Assembly (NCBI RefSeq): GCF_028069725.1
Contig: NZ_JANEWG010000024.1
Span: 1 to 64,000, forward strand
Reading direction: 5' to 3'
DNA from: Citrobacter sp. Awk 4
Lineage (GTDB): Bacteria; Pseudomonadota; Gammaproteobacteria; Enterobacterales; Enterobacteriaceae
Length of the DNA stretch: 64,000 nucleotides
In this document: positions 1-12,104 of the stretch, piece by piece
Numbering within the stretch: the stretch's first letter is position 1
Layout: each line of letters opens with the position of its first letter
Position numbers and translations under genes: made by a program
The notes under the pieces: generated by a model
What the model was told of the DNA's origin: nothing
The model's database searches: none
The model's input: only the letters and a program-made list of their open reading frames with translations

Positions 1-275
1 AAGCACAACTGTGCGTTTTTACGTGTTAATAATTTCTTATCAAACACATTATTATATATAAGACAGCCAGACTCCCAGTATTTTAAAATGTCATTAACCG
101 CCGTCTGCGGGATATACGCATGCGAAGGACGCATTCATCATTAAATAACACGACTGCTGCTGAATTCATCCGAAGTGTTCAGAAAGACGAAGATCACTGA
201 TTTAGCAATACATTGATTTTGGCCCAGCGCCAGAAATATCGCGTCAACCACGCGACATTACGGTAGCCCCCATCA

Positions 276-1043
276 TTACAGCGTCAAAATCACCTCTTCG
301 AGCGTTTCCAGCGCGACCGGGCGTGACAAGAAATAACCTTGCGCGGCAAACGCTGGCGAGTTCTGCACATCGCGCCACTCTTCCAGTGTTTCAACGCCTT
401 CGACAATGACGCCACGGCAATAACGGTTCATGAGTTGCAGCAGTAACGTGAACAGATTTCGCCCCTCTGCGGTTTGTCGCAGCATGACAAACAGATCCCT
501 GGCGACTTTGATGTAGTCGTAACGCACTTCACTGAGCGCGGAGAAGTTTGCCATTCCGGTCCCAAAATCATCCAGCCAGAGCGGGCCAAACTCGCACATT
601 GAGGCGAACGATGAATCTTTTGGCAGACGGATATGCTCTACCAGCTCGAAACGCAGCCAGGGCAGACGTTCAATCGTTTTCAGGATCTCGCTCTGTTGGT
701 GTAGGGCAATAAGCGTCGGGCCGTCGACATTCACCGAGGCCAGCAGATCATGGTGCCTGAAAAATCGCTCATTCTTTTCCAGCAGGGAGAGTTGCTCTTT
801 GACAACATCGATACGGTGTCGCACCGTCACTTCGGCAAAATAACGATCCGGTGCCAGGCGTTGAGCGGGATTATCAGGATGTGTTACCACTGTCAGCAAT
901 TCGACAGCCATCAATCGCCCACTGGTCTGATAGATCGGTTGGTAGGTATAAGCCCGCTCGCACTGCAGCCAAAAGCGCCGCTCCTGCAAGCTTTCGATGC
1001 TTGCATCAGGAATGCTTAGCTGCTGGATAACCTGCTTTATCAT
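276..1043 (-). CDS. pdeH: c-di-GMP phosphodiesterase PdeH (YhjH)
   Basis: Cytosolic EAL-domain phosphodiesterase that hydrolyses cyclic di-GMP and so favours flagellar motility over the sessile state. The 255-residue protein is nearly all EAL domain. The EAL signature is present as Glu48-Leu-Leu, the DDFGTG metal and loop motif lies near residue 157 and VEGVET near 214, so catalysis is expected. An in-frame ATG at 1088 would add 15 residues. I prefer the ATG at 1043: it has an AGGA-type ribosome site, gives the E. coli length, and the 1088 codon sits almost at the start point predicted from the sigma-28 promoter at 1092-1118. The gene converges on nothing visible; the left edge (1-275) shows no gene. 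Confidence 0.95.
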   Translation of the reverse strand: MIKQVIQQLSIPDASIESLQERRFWLQCERAYTYQPIYQTSGRLMAVELLTVVTHPDNPAQRLAPDRYFAEVTVRHRIDVVKEQLSLLEKNERFFRHHDLLASVNVDGPTLIALHQQSEILKTIERLPWLRFELVEHIRLPKDSSFASMCEFGPLWLDDFGTGMANFSALSEVRYDYIKVARDLFVMLRQTAEGRNLFTLLLQLMNRYCRGVIVEGVETLEEWRDVQNSPAFAAQGYFLSRPVALETLEEVILTL

Positions 1044-1091
1044 CTCAGATGTCCTGTGTGTGAGAGTGTGACTGCCCGGACTCGTCAAAGG

Positions 1092-1118
1092 TTATCGGCG
1101 CTTAAGCGGAGAACTTTA
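1092..1118 (-). promoter_or_regulatory. Sigma-28 (FliA) flagellar class III promoter of pdeH
   Basis: Read on the minus strand, the -35 is TAAAGTTC and the -10 is GCCGATAA, separated by exactly 11 bp. This matches the FliA consensus (TAAAGTTT-N11-GCCGATAA) at all but one position. It lies about 50 bp upstream of the pdeH start codon. Control of yhjH by FliA is established in E. coli and Salmonella; the assignment here is from the motif. Confidence 0.85.
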
Positions 1119-1190
1119 TGTTCAGTCCTTCGCAAAATAAAAACAGATCGCCAAAAAATCAGCACAGAACACGTGCTGGCTCAAAAAAAT

Positions 1191-1209
1191 AATGGAACGT
1201 TGTTTTAAT
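1191..1209. promoter_or_regulatory. Putative KdgR operator upstream of kdgK
   Basis: A 19-bp imperfect dyad reading AATGGAACGTTGTTTTAAT agrees with the KdgR consensus (AATRAAAY-N2-YRTTTYATT) at 15 of the 17 defined positions. It lies 66 bp upstream of the kdgK ATG, where a repressor of the KDG regulon would act. KdgR itself is not in this window; the match is by eye. Confidence 0.55.
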
Positions 1210-1274
1210 ATAGTTGACCACTAAACACCCACAGCGCACACTACCGCTACTATTTTCAGAGCAGGTCCACGACT

Positions 1275-2204
1275 ATGTCCAAAAAGATTGCCGTGATTGG
1301 CGAATGCATGATTGAGCTGTCACAGAAAGGCGCAGACGTTCAGCGCGGATTCGGTGGCGACACGTTGAATACATCCGTTTATATCGCCCGTCAGGTCGAT
1401 TCTGCAGCATTATCCGTTCACTATGTCACCGCACTGGGTACTGACAACTTCAGCCAGCAAATGCTGGAATGCTGGCAGGGTGAAAACGTCGACACCTCCC
1501 TGACGCAACGCATGGACAATCGCCTGCCGGGCCTCTACTACATTGAGACCGACAGCACCGGCGAGCGCACGTTCTACTACTGGCGTAATGAAGCCGCGGC
1601 GAAATTCTGGCTGGAGAGCGAGCAATCTGCCGCGATCTGCGAAGCCCTGGCGACATTCGATTACCTGTATCTGAGCGGCATCAGTCTTGCGATCCTGAGC
1701 CCAACCAGCCGTGAGAAGCTACTGAGCCTGCTGCGCGAGTGTCGCGCCAACGGCGGAAAAGTCATTTTTGACAACAACTACCGCCCTCGCCTGTGGTCAG
1801 GCATTGAAGAAACGCAGCAGGTGTACCAGCAAATGCTGGAATGCACTGATATCGCCTTCCTGACGCTGGATGATGAAGACGCGCTGTGGGGCGAAAAACC
1901 GGTTGAGGATGTTTTTGCACGCACCCATGCGGCGGGCGTACAGGAAGTGGTCGTGAAACGCGGTGCGGACTCCTGCCTGGTCTCGATTCAGGGTGAAAAT
2001 CTTATCGACGTCGCGGCCGTGAAACTGCCGAAAGAGAAGGTGATTGACACTACCGCAGCAGGCGACTCCTTCAGCGCAGGTTATCTGGCGGTGCGCTTGA
2101 CCGGCGGTACTGCGACTGAGGCGGCAAAACGCGGACATCTGACCGCCAGCACCGTCATCCAGCATCGCGGGGCAATCATCCCACGCGACGCTATGCCTCA
2201 GTAA
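1275..2204 (+). CDS. kdgK: 2-dehydro-3-deoxygluconokinase (KDG kinase)
   Basis: Phosphorylates 2-keto-3-deoxygluconate with ATP to KDPG, feeding the lower Entner-Doudoroff pathway during growth on hexuronates. The 309-residue protein is a PfkB/ribokinase-family kinase: the GGDTLN substrate-site motif lies near residues 27-32 and the catalytic TAAGD motif carries the base at Asp264. Length and sequence match E. coli KdgK end to end. It stands alone, divergent from pdeH, behind a probable KdgR site at 1191-1209 and followed by a REP-like hairpin. Nothing unusual is seen. Confidence 0.96.
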   Translation: MSKKIAVIGECMIELSQKGADVQRGFGGDTLNTSVYIARQVDSAALSVHYVTALGTDNFSQQMLECWQGENVDTSLTQRMDNRLPGLYYIETDSTGERTFYYWRNEAAAKFWLESEQSAAICEALATFDYLYLSGISLAILSPTSREKLLSLLRECRANGGKVIFDNNYRPRLWSGIEETQQVYQQMLECTDIAFLTLDDEDALWGEKPVEDVFARTHAAGVQEVVVKRGADSCLVSIQGENLIDVAAVKLPKEKVIDTTAAGDSFSAGYLAVRLTGGTATEAAKRGHLTASTVIQHRGAIIPRDAMPQ

Positions 2205-2212
2205 TGCTCATT

Positions 2213-2260
2213 ATCAGGCCTACAAGACCGTAGGCCTGATAAGTGTAGCGCCATCAGGCA
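2213..2260. repeat. REP-like palindromic element between kdgK and yhjJ
   Basis: An 11-bp inverted repeat (ATCAGGCCTAC / GTAGGCCTGAT) is followed by a REP-like tail (GCGCCATCAGGCA). It fills the space between two convergent genes, the usual setting for enterobacterial REP units, and may stabilise or end both messages. Confidence 0.7.
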
Positions 2261-2276
2261 TCACACCATCACCAGT

Positions 2277-3773
2277 CTATTGAGCCGCCGGAATATCGGT
2301 CACTTCCGGATGCGACTCATCCATTTCTACGCTGCTCGTGGCGGCCGCTGAGGTGACAGGCGCCATGATTTTATCCCACGTCGCCTGCAGGTCCTTCATA
2401 TTGAACTCAGGTTCGCCTTTCGGTTGTAGCAGGGTCAGTGCCATATCCTGCGATAACTGCTGGCGAAGATCCTGATTCAGCATTTCAACAGTGAGGCTGT
2501 TGAGGAAGTCCTGGCGCAGTTTCTGATATTGCTCAGGGGCGATATCCACCACCTGATTTTGCAGCGAACGCATGCGTTGGCTAATCAGGATGTCAGTATC
2601 AGTACGCGCGTAGGTTGCAAACAACTTCTGCAATTCCAGACTCTTTTGCGCCACCAGCGCGTTAAATTCCTCTTCCGGCAAGCCATCGTTGCGAACTTCC
2701 GCCAGCTCACGCGCCACCATTCCCAGATTCGCATTCAGCCTGTCGTTGGTTGACTCGATGTTGATTGCGCACTGGGCGCGCAGGAACAGTACCCGGCAGT
2801 CGAAGCCAAGGCCAATTTTAGCGTTGTTCTTGCTCAGCGCTTGCTGGACATGCCAGAACAGCGCTTCACGGGCTAAATCGGCACGCCAGTAACGCAGCAA
2901 TGCGGCAGATTCGCGGATCGGTTGCCACGGCGTGTCCCACATAATAGAAAGACGATCCTGGCGTACGGCATCCGTCATAATACTGACCGCTTCTGCACGT
3001 AGCGGCGAAAGAGTCGGTACTGGCGCAGGTGTTTCACGCTTACCTTTTAATTCGCCAAAGGTTTTGTTGATTTGCTCCGCAACCGAACGCGCATCAACAT
3101 TGCCGACAATAATCAGCGTCATTGCGTCCGGGGTGTACCATTTCTGGTAGAAATCTTTAATTTTTTCCGCATCGACCGGCTGTTTCAGCGGGTCTGCGGG
3201 GTCATGGCCTAACAATGCCGACCCTTTCAACCGATAGCGCCACCAACCTTCTTTGGTGTCCATCGGCCAGGTCGCGACCATATCTTCGCTGCTCAGCGCG
3301 TAATTTACCGTTTCCGGCGTGATCGACAGATTACCTGAGACGGTGGCCAGGTAAGAGAGTGCTTCTTTAAGCAGATCGTTACGGCTATTTGGCAAGCTGA
3401 GGTTATACAGCGTGGAATCGTAGGAAACGATAACCGGCGGCATCGGGCGTTTAGGATCAAACCCTTGCTGCCAAAGTGAACGTGCTTGCGCTGCCTCCAG
3501 GCCGCCGCTTTGCGTCAGCGCAATGCGCGGGATAGCATGGCTGAAACCGCTCTGCTGTGTGCTCTCAGCGAGAGAACCGGTATTGACCAGCAGGCGAACT
3601 TCAATTCGGTCGCTGGGGCGCTGCGGAGTAGCTAAGACTTGCCACTGTAAGCCATTTGCCAGCGTCCCTTGTTGCCATGCTGGATCGGGCTGGAGCGCAT
3701 CAGCCTGCACATAGCCGGCAGCGGCCATCATCAGCAAACCGCCTGCTAAAAGTCGAATTTTTGTGCCCTGCAT
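2277..3773 (-). CDS. yhjJ: Periplasmic M16-family peptidase homologue YhjJ, probably non-catalytic
   Basis: A 498-residue protein with a signal peptide (hydrophobic stretch ending in an A-x-A site near residue 25), followed by an M16 (pitrilysin/insulinase-like) N-terminal domain and a second M16 domain. The zinc-binding HxxEH motif expected near residue 80 is not present: the equivalent stretch reads GFSHAIPRIAL, keeping one His but lacking the Glu and second His. The length equals E. coli YhjJ, so the loss is ancestral and not a defect of this strain. No substrate is known; a binding or chaperone role is only inference. Monocistronic, convergent with kdgK. Confidence 0.88.
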   Translation of the reverse strand: MQGTKIRLLAGGLLMMAAAGYVQADALQPDPAWQQGTLANGLQWQVLATPQRPSDRIEVRLLVNTGSLAESTQQSGFSHAIPRIALTQSGGLEAAQARSLWQQGFDPKRPMPPVIVSYDSTLYNLSLPNSRNDLLKEALSYLATVSGNLSITPETVNYALSSEDMVATWPMDTKEGWWRYRLKGSALLGHDPADPLKQPVDAEKIKDFYQKWYTPDAMTLIIVGNVDARSVAEQINKTFGELKGKRETPAPVPTLSPLRAEAVSIMTDAVRQDRLSIMWDTPWQPIRESAALLRYWRADLAREALFWHVQQALSKNNAKIGLGFDCRVLFLRAQCAINIESTNDRLNANLGMVARELAEVRNDGLPEEEFNALVAQKSLELQKLFATYARTDTDILISQRMRSLQNQVVDIAPEQYQKLRQDFLNSLTVEMLNQDLRQQLSQDMALTLLQPKGEPEFNMKDLQATWDKIMAPVTSAAATSSVEMDESHPEVTDIPAAQ

Positions 3774-3955
3774 GTGAACCCCTGATCAACAATCCTGGTA
3801 ATAAAAAGACAATCCTGAAAAGGCTTATCTGAATATGACGTTAAAAACACTTCGTGTTAGACCGCAAGAACATGGAAATGTCACGGATGAAGTGTAAAAA
3901 AACCGAAGCCGCCCGGTAAGACGATTCTGGTGCAGGGGTCAATTATGCGCAAACA

Positions 3956-3981
3956 CCCGCAGTCCTGGAAGGGACTGCGGG
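3956..3981 (-). terminator. Hairpin downstream of dctA
   Basis: A 10-bp perfect stem (CCCGCAGTCC / GGACTGCGGG) with a 6-nt loop lies 15 bp past the dctA stop codon. The following minus-strand sequence is only moderately T-rich, so termination strength is uncertain. Confidence 0.6.
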
Positions 3982-3995
3982 CATTAGAGGTGAGA

Positions 3996-5339
<1,344 letters not shown>

Positions 5340-5457
5340 TTAAAATAACACCCCGACAACATGACAGAAATGTACCTGGATCATAATTGAAACAAAAATG
5401 TTAAAAAGTTTGAACTGGCTCGCACAAGCCCGGCCTTTTTAAACTTTTGTAATCAGG

Positions 5458-7446
5458 CTATACGTCTTTCAAGTACCGCTCTTCAAACACTTCAGCAGGT
5501 ACAGGGCGGGCAAATAAGAACCCCTGCGCCACTTCGACACCCGCTTTTGCCAGCCAGTCACGCTGCGCTTGCGTCTCTACACCTTCGGCGATCATCTGTA
5601 AATTGAGGCTACGCGCCATCAGGATAATTGCAGTGACCATGCTGTTATCTTCCGGTAGCCCATCAACAAACATTTTATCGATTTTGAGCACATCGACCGG
5701 TAGCGACTTCATGTGTTGTAGCTGGCGTAACCCCGCGTACCCCATGCCAAAATCGTCCAGCGCAATACGGACGCCCGCATTACGCAATGGGCGTAAGATC
5801 GCCACCGCCGCATGAGGGTCGTCAATCCGGCGACTTTCCGTCACCTCCAGAATCAATGTGCCCGGCTCAATGCGGTAACGGTTTAATAACTCCAGCAGAT
5901 CCGACACCATACTTGGGTGCATGAGTTGCAACGCAGAGAGATTCACGGAAAGTGGCATCATCAGACCGCGCTCTTGCCAGGCCGAAAGCTGGCGGCAGGA
6001 CTCTTCCAGCACCCAATGGCCAACCGTCACCATCAGGCCACAGGATTCAATGCGCTCAATCAACCCTTCAGGCAGTTCCCAGCTTCCATCCGGCTGCTGC
6101 ATACGCAACAACGCTTCCGCGCTCAGCACCTTGCCACTGGACATCTCCACCTGCGGCTGCAACCAAATGGCGAACTGGCGATTATCCAGCGCGCTAAGAA
6201 TGTCGCTCTCTTCTGTCAGGCGTTGCTGCGCCAGTTCCATCTGTTTCGGATCAAAGAACTGAATTTGATTTTTGCCTTTGCGCCGCGCGGTAAAGGCGGC
6301 AGACACCGCGCGACCATACAGCTGTTCCGCGGTCAAATCGCCATAAAACATCGCGATGCCAATACTACAACTGGGGCGCAGTTGTATGCTTTCGATCGGC
6401 AGTCGCTCGTTAATGATAGTGAGCACTTGCTGACCTAATGTTATCGCATGCCACGGCTCTTTGATGCCATGCCCGATGATGGCAAAGTCGTAACCGCTCA
6501 CCTGAGTGAGCACCATTCTTGGTGCCAGCACGGATTTCATCTTTTCCACCAGCGTCAGCAGCAGGATTTCCCGCTGCGTCTCTTTCAGAACGCCAGCAGT
6601 ATCCCGCAGTGTTTCGCACGTCACTATCATCAGTGCCGTCGTCAGTTGGCGCGCCACCACCTGCTCCAGCATCCCCATCAGGAACGCTTTATTCGGCAAC
6701 TCTGAAACCGGAAAACGCATCGCGTTGTCCGTTTGTTCTTCGTTGTAACGCAGCAAAATCTGCTGGTTCAGGTTGTAACTGCGCACCAGCATGCCGATTT
6801 CATCATCCTGATGCAGACGCGGCATAGTCAACTGATGTCCAATCAGATCTTGTTGCGAAACGTCATTGAGCTCACGAGCAATATTGCGCAACGGATGCAA
6901 AATCAGGCGGTTCACACACCAGGAGATGGCCACGGTGAGCACCAGCGACAAAAGTAAGTAAATGGTCACTAACGTGGAGATAGTGCTGATGACAAACTTA
7001 TACATGCGGAACGAGTCGGCCTGTAGCACCAGATACGCCAGCGGCTGCGGGTTGGCCGGGCGTTCAAGCGAGTAAACCGGCAGCGAGATCTGTACCGGCA
7101 GCTCAAACAGGCGAGTGACCATGACCGGTACCGGGCGCTCGGGAATAAAGCTGATGCGCAGTGCCTGGAACTGATTAGGCAACACGACATCGGCGCGGCT
7201 GACCACCCCGGCAGGTTTAATACTGACAAGAATAGATTCCGCCCCGGGGATATCGGCCTTGAGAATTGCCGCAGACAAAGGTTCCCGAACAGAGCGAGCG
7301 ATGCTTTCCAGTTGCGTAGCCGTGTTATAGCGGTTCTGCTGTACCAGATGAAACAGCAAAACGGTGCAAAATATAAAAACGAACACCATGACAACGGCTG
7401 CAACCATTGCCATCTGCTTAATTGTTAACGAGCGACTGACGCGCAA
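5458..7446 (-). CDS. pdeK: Membrane c-di-GMP phosphodiesterase PdeK (YhjK; HmsP-like)
   Basis: A 662-residue inner-membrane protein: TM helix near residues 12-33, periplasmic sensor region, second TM near 155-178, HAMP-like linker, degenerate GGDEF domain, then EAL domain. The GGDEF motif reads SGYDF, so cyclase activity is not expected. The EAL domain has EALLR, the DDFGMG loop and KIDKMF, so phosphodiesterase activity is likely. Its position next to the bcs operon suggests it drains c-di-GMP near cellulose synthase. It is the Yersinia HmsP counterpart. It lies 81 bp downstream of bcsC on the same strand and could be read through. Confidence 0.93.
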   Translation of the reverse strand: MRVSRSLTIKQMAMVAAVVMVFVFIFCTVLLFHLVQQNRYNTATQLESIARSVREPLSAAILKADIPGAESILVSIKPAGVVSRADVVLPNQFQALRISFIPERPVPVMVTRLFELPVQISLPVYSLERPANPQPLAYLVLQADSFRMYKFVISTISTLVTIYLLLSLVLTVAISWCVNRLILHPLRNIARELNDVSQQDLIGHQLTMPRLHQDDEIGMLVRSYNLNQQILLRYNEEQTDNAMRFPVSELPNKAFLMGMLEQVVARQLTTALMIVTCETLRDTAGVLKETQREILLLTLVEKMKSVLAPRMVLTQVSGYDFAIIGHGIKEPWHAITLGQQVLTIINERLPIESIQLRPSCSIGIAMFYGDLTAEQLYGRAVSAAFTARRKGKNQIQFFDPKQMELAQQRLTEESDILSALDNRQFAIWLQPQVEMSSGKVLSAEALLRMQQPDGSWELPEGLIERIESCGLMVTVGHWVLEESCRQLSAWQERGLMMPLSVNLSALQLMHPSMVSDLLELLNRYRIEPGTLILEVTESRRIDDPHAAVAILRPLRNAGVRIALDDFGMGYAGLRQLQHMKSLPVDVLKIDKMFVDGLPEDNSMVTAIILMARSLNLQMIAEGVETQAQRDWLAKAGVEVAQGFLFARPVPAEVFEERYLKDV

Positions 7447-7527
7447 ATTGACTCTCCCTGGAAATCTTTAAAAGCCGCCAGAGTATACCTGATCGTGGCG
7501 GCATTAAGAGAGGCGGTATCTGAAAAC

Positions 7528-10500
7528 TTACCAGTCGGCGTAAGGCACCAGCGGCTGTGGCGGTAAATCCATATCACCCTGCCAGCCTGCAGCAGAATAA
7601 CGCGCATACAACAAGAAATGGCTTGGGGTGTAGTCCTTCGCCTCCTGAATATCTATCGCCGTTCCGATAAACCAGTTCGAGGTAACGCGACGCTCGATCA
7701 GAGCCCGCGCCGTGTAGCCAAAGCCCTGACTGCTACCCCCATCGTTGGTCTGATTAGCGGCCTCTTCCTGCCATTCTGTTGGGATGAGATTCATCAGCGG
7801 ATAACGCGGCATCGTCTTGGTGCGCGAATGCGACCATGAGACGGAACCGCCCAGCTCCCATGACCAGTGTTCTGTGCGTTGACGCCACATCACCGGTACG
7901 GCGAAGGAGAGATACTCTTGCGGGCTGTAATAACCGCCCTGACCCAGCGAGTATCCACTCAGGTCTTTGTCGTAGTGCCAAATCATGTTGTTCAGACCGA
8001 TGGTGACACGACGATTATTCTCGTTAATGATCTTGTAGTAGTAACCGGTCATCCAGCGCACGCGCCAGTTGTCTTCCACATTCTGCCCGGTGAGCTGATC
8101 GCCGGTCAGCGATGCCCAGACGCCGTTCGCTTCGCCTTTGTCATAGCTGAGGCTGACTCCGCCGCCGTCTGCACGAACGCCGCCCCATGTTTTGTTGGTA
8201 TTACTTGGCGCATCTTTCTGCCCGCCAAATGCCAGCAGGGAACTGGAGATAGGACGACGGTGCGCGTTCAGGGTGTAGCCCAACGGACCGATGTCGTTGC
8301 TGTAACTCACGCCACCGACGACATCAACGACATTGAAGCCCATTGGCGTAGTGCCAATATCCCAGCTCCAGGTGTCATTCGCCCAGCCAACAGCGACGCT
8401 GGCGCCACGATCCGACTGGCTGCGGCTGCCGCTACAGTCGGACAAAGTACACGTACCCCAGTTGTCATCGTATTTCCCGTTGGCATCATCAGAGAAGCTG
8501 CCAACGTTCACGTTAACCATGTCGGTACGAAAGAACATACGCCCGTCGGAATACGGCGCATCCACATGCAGCATGGTGGTGTGAGCTTTCAGGTCAGAAT
8601 ACCCACCGGTACCGCTCGATCCCCAATAATCATGTTCAAGGGTGACGTTGAGATCCTGCTGACGATATAAATCCGCTGCATCGCTACGTACGCCGCGTTT
8701 CAGCCAGTCGTCCTTCTCGTCATTGCGCGTCAAACGGGTAAAAGTATCGTTATCTTCTGGACGCGTTGGTGTGATACCCGCAGCCACCATCGCATCTTTG
8801 TAAGTCTCAAGCGCCTGCTCTGGTTCGCCTGCCTGCGCCTGAATAGCTGCGGCGTCTCGCAGAACCATCGCATTTTCCATCGACGGCGGCTGCGATTTCG
8901 CCTGCGGCACAATTTTATTGAACGTTTGCTGCGCACTCGCGGTGTCGCCTAACTGCATCTGCGCCAGCGCAATACGACGCTGCATGTTGATAGACGGCGT
9001 TTCTCCGGCCTCTGTCGCAGGCAATTTTGCCAGTTCGGCGCGTGCCGCTTCTTTATCCCCTTGAGCGATATAGACTTCCGTCAAACCAAGATGGGCATCA
9101 ACGTTATTCGGCTCACGCGCCAGAACCGCCTCATAGGAAGCGCGTGCCGTCGCATACTCACGGCGCTGCTGCGCCCAGTCGGCAAGCGTTAAATCAATAC
9201 GCGTCGAGGCGGGTTGCTGTCGGAGTAACTCTTCCGCTTCCCGTTCTTTGCCGCTGTCACGCAGACGGTTAGCGGTTTCCAGCACCTGATTGCTTTGCAA
9301 CCGGTCTGCCAGTTCCTGAATGTTGCTGTTCCACTGACTGCGCGGTAGGCTGTTAATATGCGCCATTGCCGCACGATCCTGATTATTACCGGAGAGGTAA
9401 AGTCCGTAGGCATAGACCTGTTCCGGGTCATTGGGTTTCTGGCGCGCCAGCGCGCTCATTTGCGCGTCAGCCTGGCTGCGCTGCCCGGCATTCCAGAGAT
9501 CGCGTGACAAACGATAAGTGACCCAAACGCTGCCCGGATCCATTGCCAGTCGGCGACGGTGTAGTTCAGCGGCTTGCGCCCAGTTCCCCTGGTTTTCCAG
9601 CGCTTCTGCCTGCTGCGCCAGGCGATCGTTTTCCAGACTGCGCTCAATGTCATCAATGCTGCGACGCTGGCTGGCGGAGAGCGAGGCGATAAATGCCGAG
9701 GCTTTCTCCGGGGATTGCTGCCGATAAATATTCGCTAACCCGCGCACCGCGTTACTGTTGCTGCTGTCCATGCGCAGCGTTTGTTGATAGTACCGTTCAG
9801 CAGCGGCGTAATCTTTACGCGCCATCGCCACATCGCCCAGCCCCAGCACCGCATAGCTGTCGGTGTTATCAATGCTTCTCGCCTGCTGATAAAGACGTTC
9901 TGCCTGGTCCGGATTATTGGCTTTCAGAGCGGCATCGCCCTGCTGAATCGCCAACCAGTAGCGGTTCACTTTGAGCAGACTTTCCCACTTGTCACGGCTG
10001 CTGCTTTGCGGGTCCATCGCAAGGGCTTTCTGAAATTGCACCACGGCACGCGCGCGATCGCCACGCTGTGAATACGCCTGTCCCAGCGCGCCAACGGCTT
10101 CGCTGTCGTTATGATTGGCGCTGACGGCCTGCTGTAATTCCGTGACGGCTTTGCCGCCTTGTCCGGCGTCAACCGCAGCCATCCCCTGAGCTCTCGCTCT
10201 GAAAGCCGGATCGGCCAGCTGCTGTTGTTGTTCATTCAGCTTGCCACGCGCCGCATTGACGCTGTCGCCTTCGCTGAACACCGTCAGATACTTTTGCAGT
10301 GCCTGCACGCTGGATTCACTTACCGGCAAGTCTTTGATCTGCTTATACCAGATATCCGACGCCGCGTTGCGTCCGCTGCTGGATTTCGCCATCTGTTGGA
10401 GTACCGCAAAACCTTCTTCGCGCCGTCCGTCATCAAATAGCAACTGAGCCAGTGTATTTTGTAAACCGTTGTTGCCCGGGTTGCTGGCGTTGATTTTTTT

Positions 10501-11010
10501 GAGCTGATTAATGGCGTCGTTGCGCCGCGCGGGTAATTTCGCCACCGTCGTCCAATATTCGACCGCCAGCTCACCTTCCGGCGGATTTCCCTTGAACAGC
10601 TTATCGTAAGCGGCAATCGCTTCTTCCGGATGCCCGGTGGTGGCCTGCAGACGCGCTTCTTGCAAGGACTGTCTTCCCTCCGGCGTAGAGAGCAGCATGG
10701 TCGTGCGGGAGGATTTATACGCGGTAGAGCTCGGCGCTAACTGAGAGAGTCGGTCGAGCTGTTTCTGTGCCCCTGCGATATCGCCCTGACGCAGTAAATA
10801 GCGAAAACGGGCGGCAATCACGTCCGGATTATTCGGATTCATCAGTTCCAGACGGTACAAAGACTGGCGCACCAGATCTTCACGGTGCGAAGCTTCGCCG
10901 AGTCGCACCTGCTCCAGCAATTGCTGTTGCGCGGAAGGCGCAGCATGAACCATCGGCATTAACGTCAGACCGAGCGATAAACTGAGTAAACTTAGTGTGA
11001 ACTTGCGCAT
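7528..11010 (-). CDS. bcsC: Cellulose export protein BcsC
   Basis: Carries the growing glucan through the periplasm and the outer membrane. The 1160-residue protein has a signal peptide (cleavage near residue 23, after VHA), a long array of tetratricopeptide repeats to about residue 780, then a C-terminal beta-barrel of about 340 residues ending in a typical terminal aromatic (Trp). E. coli BcsC is 1157 residues. The start overlaps the 3' end of bcsZ by 19 bp, indicating coupled translation. Last gene of the leftward bcsRQABZC operon. Confidence 0.96.
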   Translation of the reverse strand: MRKFTLSLLSLSLGLTLMPMVHAAPSAQQQLLEQVRLGEASHREDLVRQSLYRLELMNPNNPDVIAARFRYLLRQGDIAGAQKQLDRLSQLAPSSTAYKSSRTTMLLSTPEGRQSLQEARLQATTGHPEEAIAAYDKLFKGNPPEGELAVEYWTTVAKLPARRNDAINQLKKINASNPGNNGLQNTLAQLLFDDGRREEGFAVLQQMAKSSSGRNAASDIWYKQIKDLPVSESSVQALQKYLTVFSEGDSVNAARGKLNEQQQQLADPAFRARAQGMAAVDAGQGGKAVTELQQAVSANHNDSEAVGALGQAYSQRGDRARAVVQFQKALAMDPQSSSRDKWESLLKVNRYWLAIQQGDAALKANNPDQAERLYQQARSIDNTDSYAVLGLGDVAMARKDYAAAERYYQQTLRMDSSNSNAVRGLANIYRQQSPEKASAFIASLSASQRRSIDDIERSLENDRLAQQAEALENQGNWAQAAELHRRRLAMDPGSVWVTYRLSRDLWNAGQRSQADAQMSALARQKPNDPEQVYAYGLYLSGNNQDRAAMAHINSLPRSQWNSNIQELADRLQSNQVLETANRLRDSGKEREAEELLRQQPASTRIDLTLADWAQQRREYATARASYEAVLAREPNNVDAHLGLTEVYIAQGDKEAARAELAKLPATEAGETPSINMQRRIALAQMQLGDTASAQQTFNKIVPQAKSQPPSMENAMVLRDAAAIQAQAGEPEQALETYKDAMVAAGITPTRPEDNDTFTRLTRNDEKDDWLKRGVRSDAADLYRQQDLNVTLEHDYWGSSGTGGYSDLKAHTTMLHVDAPYSDGRMFFRTDMVNVNVGSFSDDANGKYDDNWGTCTLSDCSGSRSQSDRGASVAVGWANDTWSWDIGTTPMGFNVVDVVGGVSYSNDIGPLGYTLNAHRRPISSSLLAFGGQKDAPSNTNKTWGGVRADGGGVSLSYDKGEANGVWASLTGDQLTGQNVEDNWRVRWMTGYYYKIINENNRRVTIGLNNMIWHYDKDLSGYSLGQGGYYSPQEYLSFAVPVMWRQRTEHWSWELGGSVSWSHSRTKTMPRYPLMNLIPTEWQEEAANQTNDGGSSQGFGYTARALIERRVTSNWFIGTAIDIQEAKDYTPSHFLLYARYSAAGWQGDMDLPPQPLVPYADW

Positions 11011-12098
11011 TCCTGGCCCCAGTCAGGTAGTAACTCACCGCGAAGGGTGAAGCGAAAACGATGCTGATCCCAGCCTTGTCCAAAAAGGGTCAGCACGTAG
11101 CTGTAATAGGCATCGCTGCCAGGAAAGTTGTCGGTCACACGCTGCCGCTGCACCGCTGTCGCATCGCGGTTTTGCAGGAAAGGCAGCAGAGCGGCAGAAA
11201 AGCCGACCGGGCCATTGCCCTGCGCTTTGCCGCTGGCGACGTCCACTTTCTCCGGTGGAATGCCGTTTTTTGTTGTCAGGGTAGCCATTGGTTTAAATCG
11301 CGCGAGCAGACGCGCTTTTTGCGGATCGCCATCATGCAGCATGCCCGCCCACATATAGACGCGAATGGCATCGTAGCTGCTGACCAGCGTTTTTTCCGGC
11401 TTCAACTGCCAGCCTTTGTTTTTCTCATAACGCACCCAGTCCGGCGAAAAACCTTTCGGGGCCGTTTCCAGCAGCAGGCGAAGATTGGTTTCACGCAGGG
11501 TGGTCCACGGCGCGCCAAAACGGGTAAAGTACTGCGCCAGTTGCGGTGGTAAATAGCTGGGATTAAAGCGCCAGCTTGTCGTTTCCGCGAAGCCGACTTT
11601 CCCCGGTAACAACATGGAACCCAGCCCCGGCACGGTGACCACTTCCTCGCGGGCAATGCGTTTTAACAGCGCGGTGCCGATTTCGGTATAACGCGGCGTT
11701 TTCCACAGCCTGCCGGCTTCCAGCAAAGACCAGGCAATCCAGATATCGCTGTCGGACGCCGAGTTACCGTCCAGCACGCTCCACGTTTTCGGGTCTTTTT
11801 GCCCCCAGAGCCAGGCCGGCAGGTGCTCCTGCAAAGAGCCTTGCGCCAGGTTGTTTTGCGTCCAGTCCAGCAGGAGATCAAACGCCGGGCGGTCATTCGC
11901 GGCGAGGGCAAAGAACATCGCGTAGCTTTGCCCTTCAGAGGTGCTGATTTTACGCGCATCGCTGGGATCGATTACCCGCCCTTGCTGGCTGATGTACTCT
12001 TTTTTGAACTGTGTCCAGGCAGGCCATGTGCAGGCGGCCTGGACATTCACGGCGGCGACCATTAACACCGTTAACGTCCATCCACGAAGCGCGTTCAT
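10992..12098 (-). CDS. bcsZ: Periplasmic endo-1,4-beta-glucanase BcsZ
   Basis: GH8 cellulase that trims or relieves tangled cellulose during export. The 368-residue protein has a signal peptide ending near Ala21-Ala22. The family catalytic residues are present: proton donor Glu55 in [11 protein letters not shown] and catalytic Asp243 in [12 protein letters not shown] Gly-to-Ala change at residue 60 beside the acid motif, relative to E. coli as I recall it, is conservative. It sits between bcsB (6 bp away) and bcsC (19-bp overlap), the standard enterobacterial order. Confidence 0.95.
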   Translation of the reverse strand: MNALRGWTLTVLMVAAVNVQAACTWPAWTQFKKEYISQQGRVIDPSDARKISTSEGQSYAMFFALAANDRPAFDLLLDWTQNNLAQGSLQEHLPAWLWGQKDPKTWSVLDGNSASDSDIWIAWSLLEAGRLWKTPRYTEIGTALLKRIAREEVVTVPGLGSMLLPGKVGFAETTSWRFNPSYLPPQLAQYFTRFGAPWTTLRETNLRLLLETAPKGFSPDWVRYEKNKGWQLKPEKTLVSSYDAIRVYMWAGMLHDGDPQKARLLARFKPMATLTTKNGIPPEKVDVASGKAQGNGPVGFSAALLPFLQNRDATAVQRQRVTDNFPGSDAYYSYVLTLFGQGWDQHRFRFTLRGELLPDWGQECASSH

Positions 12099-12104
12099 CG
12101 TTAA

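Noticed and set aside
1-275. Possible gene or tRNA at the left edge
   Set aside because: No open frame of note, no tRNA-like fold and no recognisable repeat; left unannotated.
7867-8670. Plus-strand open frame of about 267 codons opposite bcsC
   Set aside because: Shadow of the bcsC barrel region, which is strongly conserved on the other strand.
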